Below, in pieces: positions 25,049 to 33,532 of a stretch of 64,000 bases of DNA. Source of the DNA: Mesorhizobium sp. M3A.F.Ca.ET.080.04.2.1 (GTDB lineage: Bacteria; Pseudomonadota; Alphaproteobacteria; Rhizobiales; Rhizobiaceae); assembly GCF_003952525.1 (NCBI RefSeq), contig NZ_CP034451.1, positions 2,976,001 through 3,040,000 of the forward strand. The letters run 5' to 3'. A program made the position numbers and the translations under genes. The notes below the pieces were generated by a model that made no database searches, was not told the origin of the DNA, and saw only the letters and a program-made list of their open reading frames with translations. The stretch's first letter is position 1, and each line of letters opens with the position of its first letter.

Positions 25049-25885
25049 CTAGCCGGCGTCCATCAGGCGAGCCGTTCCGGACACCCTGATCGAGCTGCCC
25101 GGCATCGGCGGGATGTCGGCATGAAGCCGTGAGCGCATGCCCATGTCCTCGCCCTGGACGACGTCTATCGCACCTCCATGCGGCCAGCCGAGGTCGCGCA
25201 GATAGCCGGCAAAAGCGGCGGTGGACGCGCCCGTGGCCGGATCCTCATAGACCCCACCGGAGGCGAACGGATTGCGCGTGTGAAAGAGGCGCGGCGTCTC
25301 GGCATGGGCCATCATGATGGTGACCAGCCCTTCGCGCCGCATCAAGGCCTGGCCCTGCTTCAGATCATAGGCCATGGCGGCGAGCCGCTCGCGCGACTTC
25401 AGCGCCAGGACGAAATGGTCGGCGCCGCCGTGGATGAGCGCCGGCGGGATCGCCGGATCGAGATCGCCTGCCTGATAGCCGAACAGCGCAAGCATCTCAG
25501 CGACCAGTTCCGGCGGGGCCGGCCGGCTGCGTGTCGGCGGCGACTGCAGGGCGGCGGCAAAGTTGACGCCGTCGCGGAACCCTTCCACCGTGATGCTGGC
25601 CTGGTTGAGGCTCAAGTGGAAGACGCCGTCGCCATGCTGCCGGACAAGTGCCGCCCCCAGTGCGATGGTGGCGTGGCCGCAGAAGGGAACTTCCGATTCC
25701 GGCGAAAAATAGCGCACGCGCCAGCCGTCGGCCTGAGGGGCGGCAAAGGCGGTTTCTGAAAAGCCGACCTCGGCTGCGACACGCTGCATTACAGCGGCGT
25801 CGGGCAGCACTCCACCGATCAACACGCCGGCTGGATTGCCGCCGGTGCTGCCGTCCGAAAATGCCGCTATGCGCAATACGTCCAT
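25049..25885 (-). CDS. PhzF-family isomerase/epimerase-like protein
   Basis: A 278-residue protein of the PhzF superfamily (two diaminopimelate-epimerase-like halves). Family signatures: AFSDGSTGGNPAGVLI near residue 10-25, VGFSETAFA with the expected catalytic Glu, RYFSPESEVPFCGHATIA, and the C-terminal ASGGVYEDPATGASTAAFAGYL. PhzF itself isomerises a phenazine precursor, but most bacterial relatives have unknown substrates. The ATG at 25885 fits the family N-terminus; the longer frame is probably untranslated. It is not obviously connected to the purine genes on either side. Confidence 0.88.
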   Translation of the reverse strand: MDVLRIAAFSDGSTGGNPAGVLIGGVLPDAAVMQRVAAEVGFSETAFAAPQADGWRVRYFSPESEVPFCGHATIALGAALVRQHGDGVFHLSLNQASITVEGFRDGVNFAAALQSPPTRSRPAPPELVAEMLALFGYQAGDLDPAIPPALIHGGADHFVLALKSRERLAAMAYDLKQGQALMRREGLVTIMMAHAETPRLFHTRNPFASGGVYEDPATGASTAAFAGYLRDLGWPHGGAIDVVQGEDMGMRSRLHADIPPMPGSSIRVSGTARLMDAG

Positions 25886-26014
25886 GTTGCTCGCCTCCTG
25901 TTCGCCAGGCGCGCAGAAAACACGTTCCAGGCCGGTTTGGGAAACGAAGAAAGCGACGAGCAGCTGTGAGCTTCGCTCATATCTCGGCGCCACAACAATG
26001 TGGTCTTCGCAGGC

Positions 26015-26040
26015 GGAACGAAATTCGACCCTTTGCCGTT
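26015..26040 (+). promoter_or_regulatory. EcfG-type general stress promoter for dps (GGAAC-N17-CGTT)
   Basis: GGAAC at 26015-26019 and CGTT at 26037-26040 are separated by exactly 17 bases, matching the alphaproteobacterial general-stress sigma (EcfG/RpoE-type) consensus GGAAC-N16/17-CGTT. It lies about 85 bases before the dps start. Dps-like genes are typical members of this regulon. Confidence 0.6.
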
Positions 26041-26125
26041 TTCGCGGTTGGCGGCGCGCAAGGCCGCCTTCGAGACCAGTCCTCAGCTTTCATCCAAAGT
26101 GAAGCATCCGCGACAGGAGCCGACC

Positions 26126-26614
26126 ATGGACGCCATCGTCACCAAGAACGACCTCAGATCCGATGCCAGGAAGGAATCGATCGATCTTCTCAACGCCAGG
26201 CTTGCCGACGCCATCGACCTTGCGCTGATCACCAAGCAGGCACATTGGAACGTCAAGGGGCCGCAGTTCATCGCCATCCATGAGATGCTGGACGAATTCC
26301 GCGAAGAGATCGACGGCCATGTCGACATCATTGCCGAGCGCGCCGTGCAACTCGGCGGCACCGCGCACGGCACCTCGCAGGAGGTGGCCAGGGCAACGCA
26401 GCTGAAGCCCTACCCGATCGACATCCACAAGACCAAGGATCATCTGACGGCGCTGATCGACCGTTATGCTACGGCGGCCAAGCTGACCCGTGAGGCGATC
26501 GACGAGGCGGACGACGCCGGCGATCGCGACACCGCCGACATCTTCACGGCCTATTCGCGGTCGCTCGACAAATTGCTGTGGTTCCTCGAAGCGCATACGC
26601 AGGAAAGGGAATAG
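26126..26614 (+). CDS. dps: Dps-family DNA-protecting ferritin
   Basis: A 162-residue ferritin-like four-helix protein that stores iron with peroxide as oxidant and binds DNA in stressed or starved cells. The ferroxidase residues at subunit interfaces are visible: H in KQAHWNVKGPQF and the H-x-x-x-D-x-x-x-E set in HEMLDEFREEIDGHVD. The N-terminal tail has several Lys/Arg (TKNDLRSDARKE) that may contact DNA. ATG 26126 has AGGAGC upstream. It is preceded by a good general-stress promoter match and stands as a single gene between the PhzF and xdhC genes. Confidence 0.93.
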   Translation: MDAIVTKNDLRSDARKESIDLLNARLADAIDLALITKQAHWNVKGPQFIAIHEMLDEFREEIDGHVDIIAERAVQLGGTAHGTSQEVARATQLKPYPIDIHKTKDHLTALIDRYATAAKLTREAIDEADDAGDRDTADIFTAYSRSLDKLLWFLEAHTQERE

Positions 26615-26639
26615 GTCTTTTGACAGTGGCCGGCTGGCT

Positions 26640-27641
26640 TCAGCCGGCCATCACCTTCTCCGAGACCTTCGGCACCGACATTTGTGCTGCGCGCGACACC
26701 AGCGCCGTCATGATTTCGGCGGCGGCGAGCGCCGCAATCACCGGCGGGCGCTTGTCCTTGACGGCACTGCCGCCGATCGGGGAGACGAGACGGCTGAACT
26801 CGGCCTCCCTGCCATCGGCGGATTTCAGGAACCAGCTCTTGAATGTCGCCTTCTTGGTCTTCGAGCCGATCATGCCGACATAGGCGGCATCGTCGCGCTT
26901 CAGCGCCTCGGCCACGATCAGGAAATCGAGTGCATGGTCATGCGTGAGGACGGCGAAGGCCGAGCCCGCCGGCGCCTCGCGCACGACGGATTCGGGCATT
27001 GGAGTAAGCCTGGTCTCGACAGTTTGCGGCATTCCCTCCAGCGCCTCGGCGCGCGTCTCGACGACGATGGTGTGGATCGGCAGCAGCGCCAGCGAGGCGG
27101 CCAGCGCCTGGCCGACATGGCCGCCGCCGAAGATATAAACATGCGGCAGATGCGCTTCCTCGGCCTCGGCGTCGCGGACCAGCTCTTGTTGGAGCGCAGT
27201 GTCGACCAGGCGGATCAACACCTCGACCCGTCCGCCGCAGCACTGGCCGATCTCCGGCCCGAGCGGCACGTCGAGCGTGGCGCAGACTTCGTCCACCTCG
27301 ATACGGGCTGCCCTCTCCTTCGCGGGGAGGGTGGCGGCGGAGCCGACGGGTGCGGTCGCCCGCGCAGTGCTCGGCGCCCTTTGGGAGCCTTGTGAGAGCA
27401 CCCCTGCTGGCCGCTTTGCGGCCATCTCCTCCTCAACGGGGGAGAGAAGCTGCCGCGCCTTGTCGATCGCCATATATTCGAGCTGGCCGCCGCCGATGGT
27501 GCCGAAGGTCGCCGATGCCGAGACGAGCATGAAAGCGCCGGTCTCGCGCGGCGTCGAGCCCTTCGTCGCCGCGACCTCGACATGCGCGACATGGCCGGCG
27601 CGGCTGAGAAATTGCTTCAGACTTTGCAAGTTCGAGTTCAT
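26640..27641 (-). CDS. xdhC: Xanthine dehydrogenase accessory protein XdhC with in-frame palindromic insert
   Basis: Molybdenum-cofactor insertion/sulfuration chaperone for XdhAB, 333 residues. N-terminal XdhC_CoxI domain (HVEVAATKGSTPRETGAFMLV, then GTIGGGQLEYMAIDKARQ) and C-terminal Rossmann domain (VYIFGGGHVGQALA, later AYVGMIGSKTKKATF). Between GGQLEYMAIDKARQLL and the conserved LDVPLGPEIGQCCGGRV lie about 46 extra residues rich in Ala, Ser, Pro and Arg, encoded by the palindromic repeat at 27311-27449. The gene is the last of uraH-xdhA-xdhB-xdhC; 53 bases separate it from xdhB. It may still function if the insert forms a loop. Confidence 0.9.
   Translation of the reverse strand: MNSNLQSLKQFLSRAGHVAHVEVAATKGSTPRETGAFMLVSASATFGTIGGGQLEYMAIDKARQLLSPVEEEMAAKRPAGVLSQGSQRAPSTARATAPVGSAATLPAKERAARIEVDEVCATLDVPLGPEIGQCCGGRVEVLIRLVDTALQQELVRDAEAEEAHLPHVYIFGGGHVGQALAASLALLPIHTIVVETRAEALEGMPQTVETRLTPMPESVVREAPAGSAFAVLTHDHALDFLIVAEALKRDDAAYVGMIGSKTKKATFKSWFLKSADGREAEFSRLVSPIGGSAVKDKRPPVIAALAAAEIMTALVSRAAQMSVPKVSEKVMAG
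27311..27449. repeat. Dispersed palindromic element inserted in frame within xdhC
   Basis: About 139 bases bounded by CCCTCTCCTTCGCGGGGAGG on one side and a matching CGGGGGAGAG on the other, with an inner GGCCGCTTTGCGGCC hairpin and the GCGCCCTTTGGGAGCC segment. Composition and motifs are those of rhizobial intergenic palindromes, yet all 46 codons are open in the xdhC frame. It resembles in principle the coding palindromic elements known from Rickettsia. Confidence 0.65.
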
Positions 27642-27694
27642 CGTTCGCGGTTCCAGGGCCGAAATATAGGATTTTTCGACCCGAATTGCACCTT

Positions 27695-30043
27695 TCAGGC
27701 CGGCTTTGCCGCTTCCCGCTTCAGCCTTTCAATCGTCATCAGCACCCGTTCCGGCGTCGCCGGCGCGTCGAGGCACGGACAAATCCTGTGGTCGGCCACG
27801 CTCGCCACCGCATCCGACAGCGCGTGCAGCACTGACATGCCCAGCGGGAAAGGCGGCTCACCGACCGCCTTGGAGCGGTGCACGGTCGGCTCCTTCGCCT
27901 CGGACCAGTCGGCAAGCGTGACGTTGAAGATCTTCGGCCGGTCGGAGGCGAGCGGGATCTTGTAGGTCGACGGGGCATGGGTGCGCAGCCGGCCCTTCTC
28001 GTCCCACCACAACTCCTCGGTGGTCAGCCAGCCCATGCCCTGGATGAAGCCGCCCTCGATCTGGCCGAGGTCGATGGCGCGGTTCAGCGAGCGGCCGGTC
28101 TCGTGCAGGATGTCGGTGCGCTCCACCACATATTCGCCGGTCAGCGTGTCGACCGACACCTCCGAACAGGAGGCGCCGTAGGCGAAGTAGTAGAAGGGGC
28201 GCCCTTCGCCCTTGTCGCGGTTCCAGTGGATCTTCGGCGTCTTGTAGAAGCCTGCCGCCGAAAGCTGAATGCGGGCCATGTAGGCCTGCCTGACCAGGTC
28301 GCCGAAGGGAATCTCCTGGTTGCCGATGCGCACCCTATTGGGCAGGAACAGCACCTGGTCGCGCGGCACCTGGTATTTTTCCGAAGCGAAATTGGCCAGC
28401 CGGTCCTTGATCTGGCGCGCGGCGTTCTGCGCCGCCATGCCGTTGAGGTCGGAGCCCGAGGAAGCCGCGGTGGCGGAGGTGTTCGGCACCTTGCCCGTCG
28501 TGGTGGCAGTGATCTTCACCTGGTCGAGGTCGATCTGGAACTCTTCCGCCACGACCTGGGCCACCTTGAGGTAGAGGCCCTGCCCCATCTCGGTGCCGCC
28601 ATGGTTCAGATGCACCGAACCGTCGGTGTAGACATGCACCAGCGCGCCGGCCTGGTTGTAGTGCGTGGCGGTAAAGGAGATGCCGAACTTGACCGGGGTG
28701 AGCGCCAGTCCACGCTTGATGAAGCGGCTGTTGTTGTTGAAGGCACTGATCTCGCGCCGCCGCCGCGCATAGTCGGAACTCGCCTCCAGCTCGGCGATGA
28801 CGCGCTGGATGACGTTATCCTCGACCGTCTGGTGGTAGGGCGTGAGGTTGCGGTCATTGGTGCCGTAAAAATTCTTCTTGCGAATCTCGAGCGGATCCTT
28901 GCCGACGGCGAAAGCCACTTCGTCGATCACGCGCTCGGCGCCGACCATGCCTTGCGGGCCGCCGAAGCCGCGGAAGGCGGTGTTGGACACGGTGTTCGTG
29001 TAGAGCGGTGCCGACTGCGCATGCACGTTCGGCCAGAAATATGTGTTGTCGCAGTGGAACAGCGCCCGATCGGTCACCGGGCCGGACAGGTCCGCAGAGA
29101 AGCCGCAGCGCGCCGCGAACATGAAGTCGACGCCGAGGATATTGCCGTCGTCGTCGAAGCCGACTTCATAGTCGATGAGGAAATCGTGGCGCTTGCCGGT
29201 CGCGGTCATGTCGTCGTCGCGGTCCGGCCGGATCTTGACCGCGCGGTGATGGCGCTTGGCGGCAATTGCGGCGAGCGCCGCGAACTGGTTGCCCTGCGTT
29301 TCCTTGCCGCCGAATCCGCCGCCCATGCGGCGAATCTCGACCATGACAGCGTTGCTCGGCACGCCGAGCGCATGACTCACCATATGCTGGACTTCGCTCG
29401 GATGCTGGGTCGAGGAATAGATGGTGACGTCCTGGTCCTCGCCAGGGACGGCCATGGCGATATGGCCTTCGAGATAGAAATGCTCCTGGCCGCCGACGCG
29501 CATCTTGCCTTTGAGCTTGCGGGGTGCCGCCTTGATCGCCGCCGCCGCGTCGCCGCGCCTCAGCGTCAGCGGCGGCGTCACCAGCCTGTCCTTCACGGGG
29601 TCGAGCGCGCCGATGTCGGTGACGAAAGGCAATTGCTTGTATTCAACCCTGGCCAGCCGGGTGGCGCGGCGCGCCTGCTCGCGCGTCTCGGCGATGACGC
29701 AGAAGATCGGCTGACCAAAGAACTGCACCTTGCCTTCGGCAAGCACCGGTTCGTCGTGGCGACCGGTCGGCGAGATGTCGTTTTCTCCCGGCACGTCCTT
29801 TGCCGTCAGCACATCGACGACGCCGGGAGCACTGCGCACCGCCGACAGATCCATTTTGATGATCGTCGCATGCGTTGCCGTGGACAGGCCAAGGCAGCCA
29901 TGCAGCGTGCCGGCCGGTTCCGGCATGTCGTCGACATAGAGTGCCGTGCCGCTGACATGCTTGTGCGCTGAATCGTGACGCTGGTCGCTGGCGACACCGC
30001 CCGAAATCTTTTGGGCCTTGAGGTTGGGAACGTGCTTGGTCAT
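27695..30043 (-). CDS. xdhB: Xanthine dehydrogenase molybdopterin-binding subunit
   Basis: Large subunit of the XdhAB enzyme, 782 residues, full length, oxidising hypoxanthine and xanthine to urate with NAD. Family features in order: SGTALYVDDMPEP near the N-terminus (Ald_Xan_dh_C domain), then the MoCo domain with GGGFGGKETQGNQ, RGFGGPQGM (substrate-binding Arg), NHGGTEMGQGLYLKVAQVVAEEF (Gly-rich loop and active-site region) and SGSDLNGMAAQNAA. No insertion or frameshift is seen. The start overlaps the stop of xdhA (TGATG). Confidence 0.95.
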   Translation of the reverse strand: MTKHVPNLKAQKISGGVASDQRHDSAHKHVSGTALYVDDMPEPAGTLHGCLGLSTATHATIIKMDLSAVRSAPGVVDVLTAKDVPGENDISPTGRHDEPVLAEGKVQFFGQPIFCVIAETREQARRATRLARVEYKQLPFVTDIGALDPVKDRLVTPPLTLRRGDAAAAIKAAPRKLKGKMRVGGQEHFYLEGHIAMAVPGEDQDVTIYSSTQHPSEVQHMVSHALGVPSNAVMVEIRRMGGGFGGKETQGNQFAALAAIAAKRHHRAVKIRPDRDDDMTATGKRHDFLIDYEVGFDDDGNILGVDFMFAARCGFSADLSGPVTDRALFHCDNTYFWPNVHAQSAPLYTNTVSNTAFRGFGGPQGMVGAERVIDEVAFAVGKDPLEIRKKNFYGTNDRNLTPYHQTVEDNVIQRVIAELEASSDYARRRREISAFNNNSRFIKRGLALTPVKFGISFTATHYNQAGALVHVYTDGSVHLNHGGTEMGQGLYLKVAQVVAEEFQIDLDQVKITATTTGKVPNTSATAASSGSDLNGMAAQNAARQIKDRLANFASEKYQVPRDQVLFLPNRVRIGNQEIPFGDLVRQAYMARIQLSAAGFYKTPKIHWNRDKGEGRPFYYFAYGASCSEVSVDTLTGEYVVERTDILHETGRSLNRAIDLGQIEGGFIQGMGWLTTEELWWDEKGRLRTHAPSTYKIPLASDRPKIFNVTLADWSEAKEPTVHRSKAVGEPPFPLGMSVLHALSDAVASVADHRICPCLDAPATPERVLMTIERLKREAAKPA

Positions 30044-31524
30044 CAGGCAGCCTCGTAGCGTGAGACCTGGAACGGCGCCCTGGTGCCGGTGGTCTCGACA
30101 AAGAAGCGCAAGAGGAGATTCTTGGCCGCCAGCGCCCGGTATTCGGCGCTTGCCCGCATGTCGGTAAGCGGCGTGAAGTCGTTGGCGTATTCGGCCATCG
30201 CGGCCTCAACCGAAGCCTCCGTCCACGGCTTGCCAATCAGCGTCTTTTCGACGGCGAAGGCCCGCTTCGGCGTCGCGGCCATGCCGCCATAGGCGATGCG
30301 GATATCGGCCACGCTGCCGTCCTTGGCCAGGGTCAGATAGAAGGCGCCAAGGGCGGCAGTGATGTCCTCGTCGCGGCGCTTGGTGATCTTGTAGACGGCG
30401 AACTTGGTTCCCTTCGCGGGCACCGGCACATGAACCGCCTCGACGAACTCGCCGGGACGCCGATCCTGCTTGCCATAGGCGATGAAGTAGTCTTCCAGCG
30501 GGATCGTGCGCCGCTTCTTGCCGCGGCGAAGCGTCAGGCGCGCGCCAAGCGCGATGAGCGGCGGCGGCGTGTCCCCGATCGGCGAGCCGTTGGCGATGTT
30601 GCCGCCGATGGTGCCCATGTTGCGCACCTGGTCGCCGCCGATGCGGTCGAACAGCGGCCCGAGCGCCGGGATGCGCTTCGACAGCGTCGCGAAAGCTTCC
30701 GTGTAGGTGACGCCGGCGCCGATCGAGATCACGGCCTTGTCCTCGGCGATGGTGCCAAGCCCCTCGAGACCGCCGATGAAGATCACCGGCGAGATGTCGC
30801 GCATGTGCTTGGTGACCCACAGGCCGACATCGGTCGAGCCGGCAACGAGCGTCGCCCCCGGCTCCTTGTCGAGAAGGCCGGCGAGATCATCGGCATCGGC
30901 CGGCACGATGAGCCGTGCCTTGCCCGTGCCGATCTCGACGCGGGCGCCGTCGCGCATCGCCTGCAGCCTTGCAGTGATCGCCTTGCGCTCCATCGCCAGC
31001 GGGTCCTTGGCCGCCTTGCCGTAGCTGGAGATGGCGCGCGCGGCGCGCATGATTGCCTCGTAGCCGGTGCAGCGGCAGAGATTGCCCTGCAGCGCCTTTT
31101 CTATTGCGGCGTCCGACGGTTCGGGCGAGCGCATCCACAGCGCATAGAGCGACATGACGAAGCCGGGGGTGCAGAAGCCGCATTGCGAGCCGTGGAAATC
31201 GACCATCGCCTGCTGCACGGGATGCAATTTTTCCGCGTTGCCGCGCAGATGCTCGACGGTGACGACATGGGTGCCGTCGAGCGAGCCGAGAAAGCGGATG
31301 CAGGCATTGACGCCTTCATAGACCAGCCTGCCGGCGGAAAGCTTGCCGACCAGCACGGTGCAGGCGCCGCAGTCGCCCTCGGCACAGCCTTCCTTGGTGC
31401 CGCGCAGCGAGCGGTCGAGCCGCAGCCAGTCGAGCAAGGTGGCGTCGGGCGCGACATCGGCCAGCGCAATGTCGGTGCCGTTGAGGATGAAGCGTATCTC
31501 GCTGCGGGTCTTGGGCTTGGCCAT
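30043..31524 (-). CDS. xdhA: Xanthine dehydrogenase small subunit (2Fe-2S and FAD domains)
   Basis: Small subunit of xanthine dehydrogenase, 493 residues. The N-terminal plant-type ferredoxin domain carries C47, C52, C55 and C75; the second 2Fe-2S domain C115, C118, C150 and C152 (CGFCTPG, CRCTGYEAI). The FAD-binding part includes TLVAGSTDVGLWV and IGGDQVRNMGTIGGNIANGSPIGD. Electrons flow from the molybdenum centre in XdhB through the clusters to FAD and NAD. It lies 3 bases after uraH in the same operon, so xanthine oxidation and a downstream urate step are co-expressed. Confidence 0.95.
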   Translation of the reverse strand: MAKPKTRSEIRFILNGTDIALADVAPDATLLDWLRLDRSLRGTKEGCAEGDCGACTVLVGKLSAGRLVYEGVNACIRFLGSLDGTHVVTVEHLRGNAEKLHPVQQAMVDFHGSQCGFCTPGFVMSLYALWMRSPEPSDAAIEKALQGNLCRCTGYEAIMRAARAISSYGKAAKDPLAMERKAITARLQAMRDGARVEIGTGKARLIVPADADDLAGLLDKEPGATLVAGSTDVGLWVTKHMRDISPVIFIGGLEGLGTIAEDKAVISIGAGVTYTEAFATLSKRIPALGPLFDRIGGDQVRNMGTIGGNIANGSPIGDTPPPLIALGARLTLRRGKKRRTIPLEDYFIAYGKQDRRPGEFVEAVHVPVPAKGTKFAVYKITKRRDEDITAALGAFYLTLAKDGSVADIRIAYGGMAATPKRAFAVEKTLIGKPWTEASVEAAMAEYANDFTPLTDMRASAEYRALAAKNLLLRFFVETTGTRAPFQVSRYEAA

Positions 31525-31527
31525 GTC

Positions 31528-31902
31528 TCAGCTCCCGCGGTAGGTCGAATAGCCATAAGGCGAGATCAGCAGCGGCACATGATAGTGGCGCTCCTCGGCC
31601 ATGCCGAAGCGGATCGGCACGGTGTCGAGAAAGGCCGGCTCCGGCAGGCTCGTCCCTTGGCGGCGCAGATAATCGCCGGCGGCAAAGACCAGTTCGTACT
31701 CGCCGGTGCGGAACTCGGCGCCGGCAAGCAACGGCGTATCGCAGCGACCGTCATCATTGGTGGTGACGGTCTTGAGATGGGTGCGGGCCTGGCGCTCGAT
31801 GCGAAAAAGCTCGATCGACAGGCCTTTTGCCGGCCTGCCGGTCGCGGTGTCCAGCACATGGGTCGTCAGGCGACCGCCATCGGCTTTCGACGTTTCTGCC
31901 AC
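31528..31902 (-). CDS. uraH: 5-Hydroxyisourate hydrolase (transthyretin-like)
   Basis: HIU hydrolase of 124 residues that converts 5-hydroxyisourate to OHCU. N-terminal [17 protein letters not shown] with the catalytic His, an internal Arg in the GRCDTPLL region, [19 protein letters not shown] at the end with the family's C-terminal Y-R-G-S. First gene of the leftward xdh operon; its promoter must lie in the 195-base divergent region shared with puuE. Confidence 0.94.
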   Translation of the reverse strand: MAETSKADGGRLTTHVLDTATGRPAKGLSIELFRIERQARTHLKTVTTNDDGRCDTPLLAGAEFRTGEYELVFAAGDYLRRQGTSLPEPAFLDTVPIRFGMAEERHYHVPLLISPYGYSTYRGS

Positions 31903-32021
31903 TGGCCGCCTCCCATTTCCAGTACGACCGATTGGCCGGTGCGGTCGAATGTTTTCAGATCAATTGTGCGCCCATTAAAGGCGATGCATAAGTCCCGGTC
32001 GAGCGGAGCGTGGCAAAAAGC

Positions 32022-32040
32022 ACTTTCAAAAATTTTCGAG
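32022..32040. promoter_or_regulatory. Second copy of the ACTTTCAAAAA motif, before puuE/uraH
   Basis: ACTTTCAAAAATTTTCG lies in the divergent promoter of uraH (start 31902) and puuE-uraD (start 32098) and matches the motif at 24029 in the puuD/LysR promoter over the first eleven bases, followed in both by an ATTT or TTTT stretch. A separate CGACCG...CGGTCG inverted repeat is visible nearby (from about 31924). Confidence 0.4.
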
Positions 32041-32097
32041 GGAATGTCCCAGCACTGCTTTCGATATCTTCAGTGCAACCACCGGGCAGGAGCGACA

Positions 32098-33522
32098 ATG
32101 CGTTACGACAGGGACATGCGCGGCTACGGAGCCAACCCGCCGGACCCGAAATGGCCGCGCGGCGCGCATGTCGCGGTGCAGTTCGTCGTCAATTACGAGG
32201 AAGGCGGCGAGAACTGCGTTGTGCATGGCGACAAGGCCTCGGAAGCTTTCCTGTCGGAGATCGTCGGTGCCGCGCCCTGGCCCGGCCAGCGCCACTGGAA
32301 CATGGAATCGATCTACGAATACGGCGCGCGGGCCGGCTTCTGGCGGCTCTACCGGCTGTTCACCGAAGCGCAGGTACCGGTGACCTGTTACGGCGTCGCG
32401 ACCGCACTCGCGCGCTCGCCCGACCAGGTGGCGGCGATGCAGGAGGCCGAGTGGGAGATCGCCTCGCACGGGCTGAAATGGATCGACTATCGCGACCATA
32501 GCGCGGAGGAGGAACGGCGGGATCTCGAAGAGACGATCCGGCTGCATTCCGAAGTCACCGGGACGCGGCCGACCGGCTGGTACACCGGCCGCACCTCGGT
32601 CAACACAGTGCGGCTCGTGGCGGAAGAGGGCGGTTTCGACTACGTCTCCGATACCTATGACGACGAGCTCCCCTACTGGTTCGACCGCGAAGGGCTGGAA
32701 AAGCCTCAGCTCATCATTCCCTACACGCTCGACGCCAACGACATGCGCTTTGCAACGCCTCAAGGCTTCAATTCGGGCGACCAGTTCTTCGCTTATCTGA
32801 AGGATAGCTTCGACACGCTCTATGCCGAGGGCAAGGCGGGTCGGCCGCGCATGATGAATATCGGCCTGCATTGCCGGCTGGTCGGACGTCCGGGCCGCGC
32901 CGCAGCGCTGAAGCGCTTCGTCGACTATGTGAGGTCGCACGATAAGGTTTGGCTGACCCGGCGCATCGACATCGCGCGCCACTGGCGCGAGACGCATCCT
33001 TACCAGGCGCCGGTTCTGCGTCCGTCGCGGATGCAGTTCGAGGCCTTCGTGCACGCCTTCGGCGGGGTGTTCGAACATTCGCCGTGGATCGCCGAGCGCG
33101 CCTACGAGCTGGAGCTCGGTCCGGCGCATGACAGCGCCGGCGGCCTGCACAATGCGCTCTGCCGCGTCTTCCGCGCCGCTACCGAAGCCGAGCGCCTTTC
33201 CGTGCTCAATGCGCATCCGGACCTTGCCGGCAAGCTGGCGAAGGCCAGGCGGCTGACGCCGGAATCGGCCAGAGAACAGGCCTCCGCCGGGCTCGACGCG
33301 CTGACCGACAAGGAGCGCGAGCTGTTCACGAAACTCAACGCCGCCTACGTCACCACCTTCGGCTTCCCGTTCATCATAGCGGTCAAGGGCAAGAGCAAGG
33401 ACGAGATCCTGGCCGAGTTCGAGGCACGGATCGGCAATGGCCGCGGTGTGGAGTTCGACACCGCCTGCAAACAGGTCGAGCGCATCGCGCTGCTTCGGCT
33501 GAGAGACATGCTTCCACAATAG
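32098..33522 (+). CDS. puuE: Bifunctional PuuE allantoinase - UraD OHCU decarboxylase fusion
   Basis: A 474-residue two-domain protein. Residues 1 to about 300 are a polysaccharide-deacetylase-like (NodB fold) allantoinase of the PuuE type, with RYGANPP-like N-terminus (RDMRGYGANPPDP), VNYEEGGE and the IASHGLKWIDY motif, opening allantoin to allantoate. Residues about 310-474 are OHCU decarboxylase (UraD): catalytic His in NAHPDLAGKLA (H373) and FGFPFIIAVKG (421-431). The fusion joins two sequential steps, OHCU to S-allantoin to allantoate. ATG 32098 follows GGAGCGACA. First gene of the rightward ureide operon. Confidence 0.93.
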   Translation: MRYDRDMRGYGANPPDPKWPRGAHVAVQFVVNYEEGGENCVVHGDKASEAFLSEIVGAAPWPGQRHWNMESIYEYGARAGFWRLYRLFTEAQVPVTCYGVATALARSPDQVAAMQEAEWEIASHGLKWIDYRDHSAEEERRDLEETIRLHSEVTGTRPTGWYTGRTSVNTVRLVAEEGGFDYVSDTYDDELPYWFDREGLEKPQLIIPYTLDANDMRFATPQGFNSGDQFFAYLKDSFDTLYAEGKAGRPRMMNIGLHCRLVGRPGRAAALKRFVDYVRSHDKVWLTRRIDIARHWRETHPYQAPVLRPSRMQFEAFVHAFGGVFEHSPWIAERAYELELGPAHDSAGGLHNALCRVFRAATEAERLSVLNAHPDLAGKLAKARRLTPESAREQASAGLDALTDKERELFTKLNAAYVTTFGFPFIIAVKGKSKDEILAEFEARIGNGRGVEFDTACKQVERIALLRLRDMLPQ

Positions 33523-33532
33523 GTTTCAACAC

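Noticed and set aside
30430..33522. 1030-codon frame ending in the PuuE-UraD protein
   Set aside because: The upstream part is antisense to xdhA and uraH; the conserved N-terminus begins at ATG 32098.
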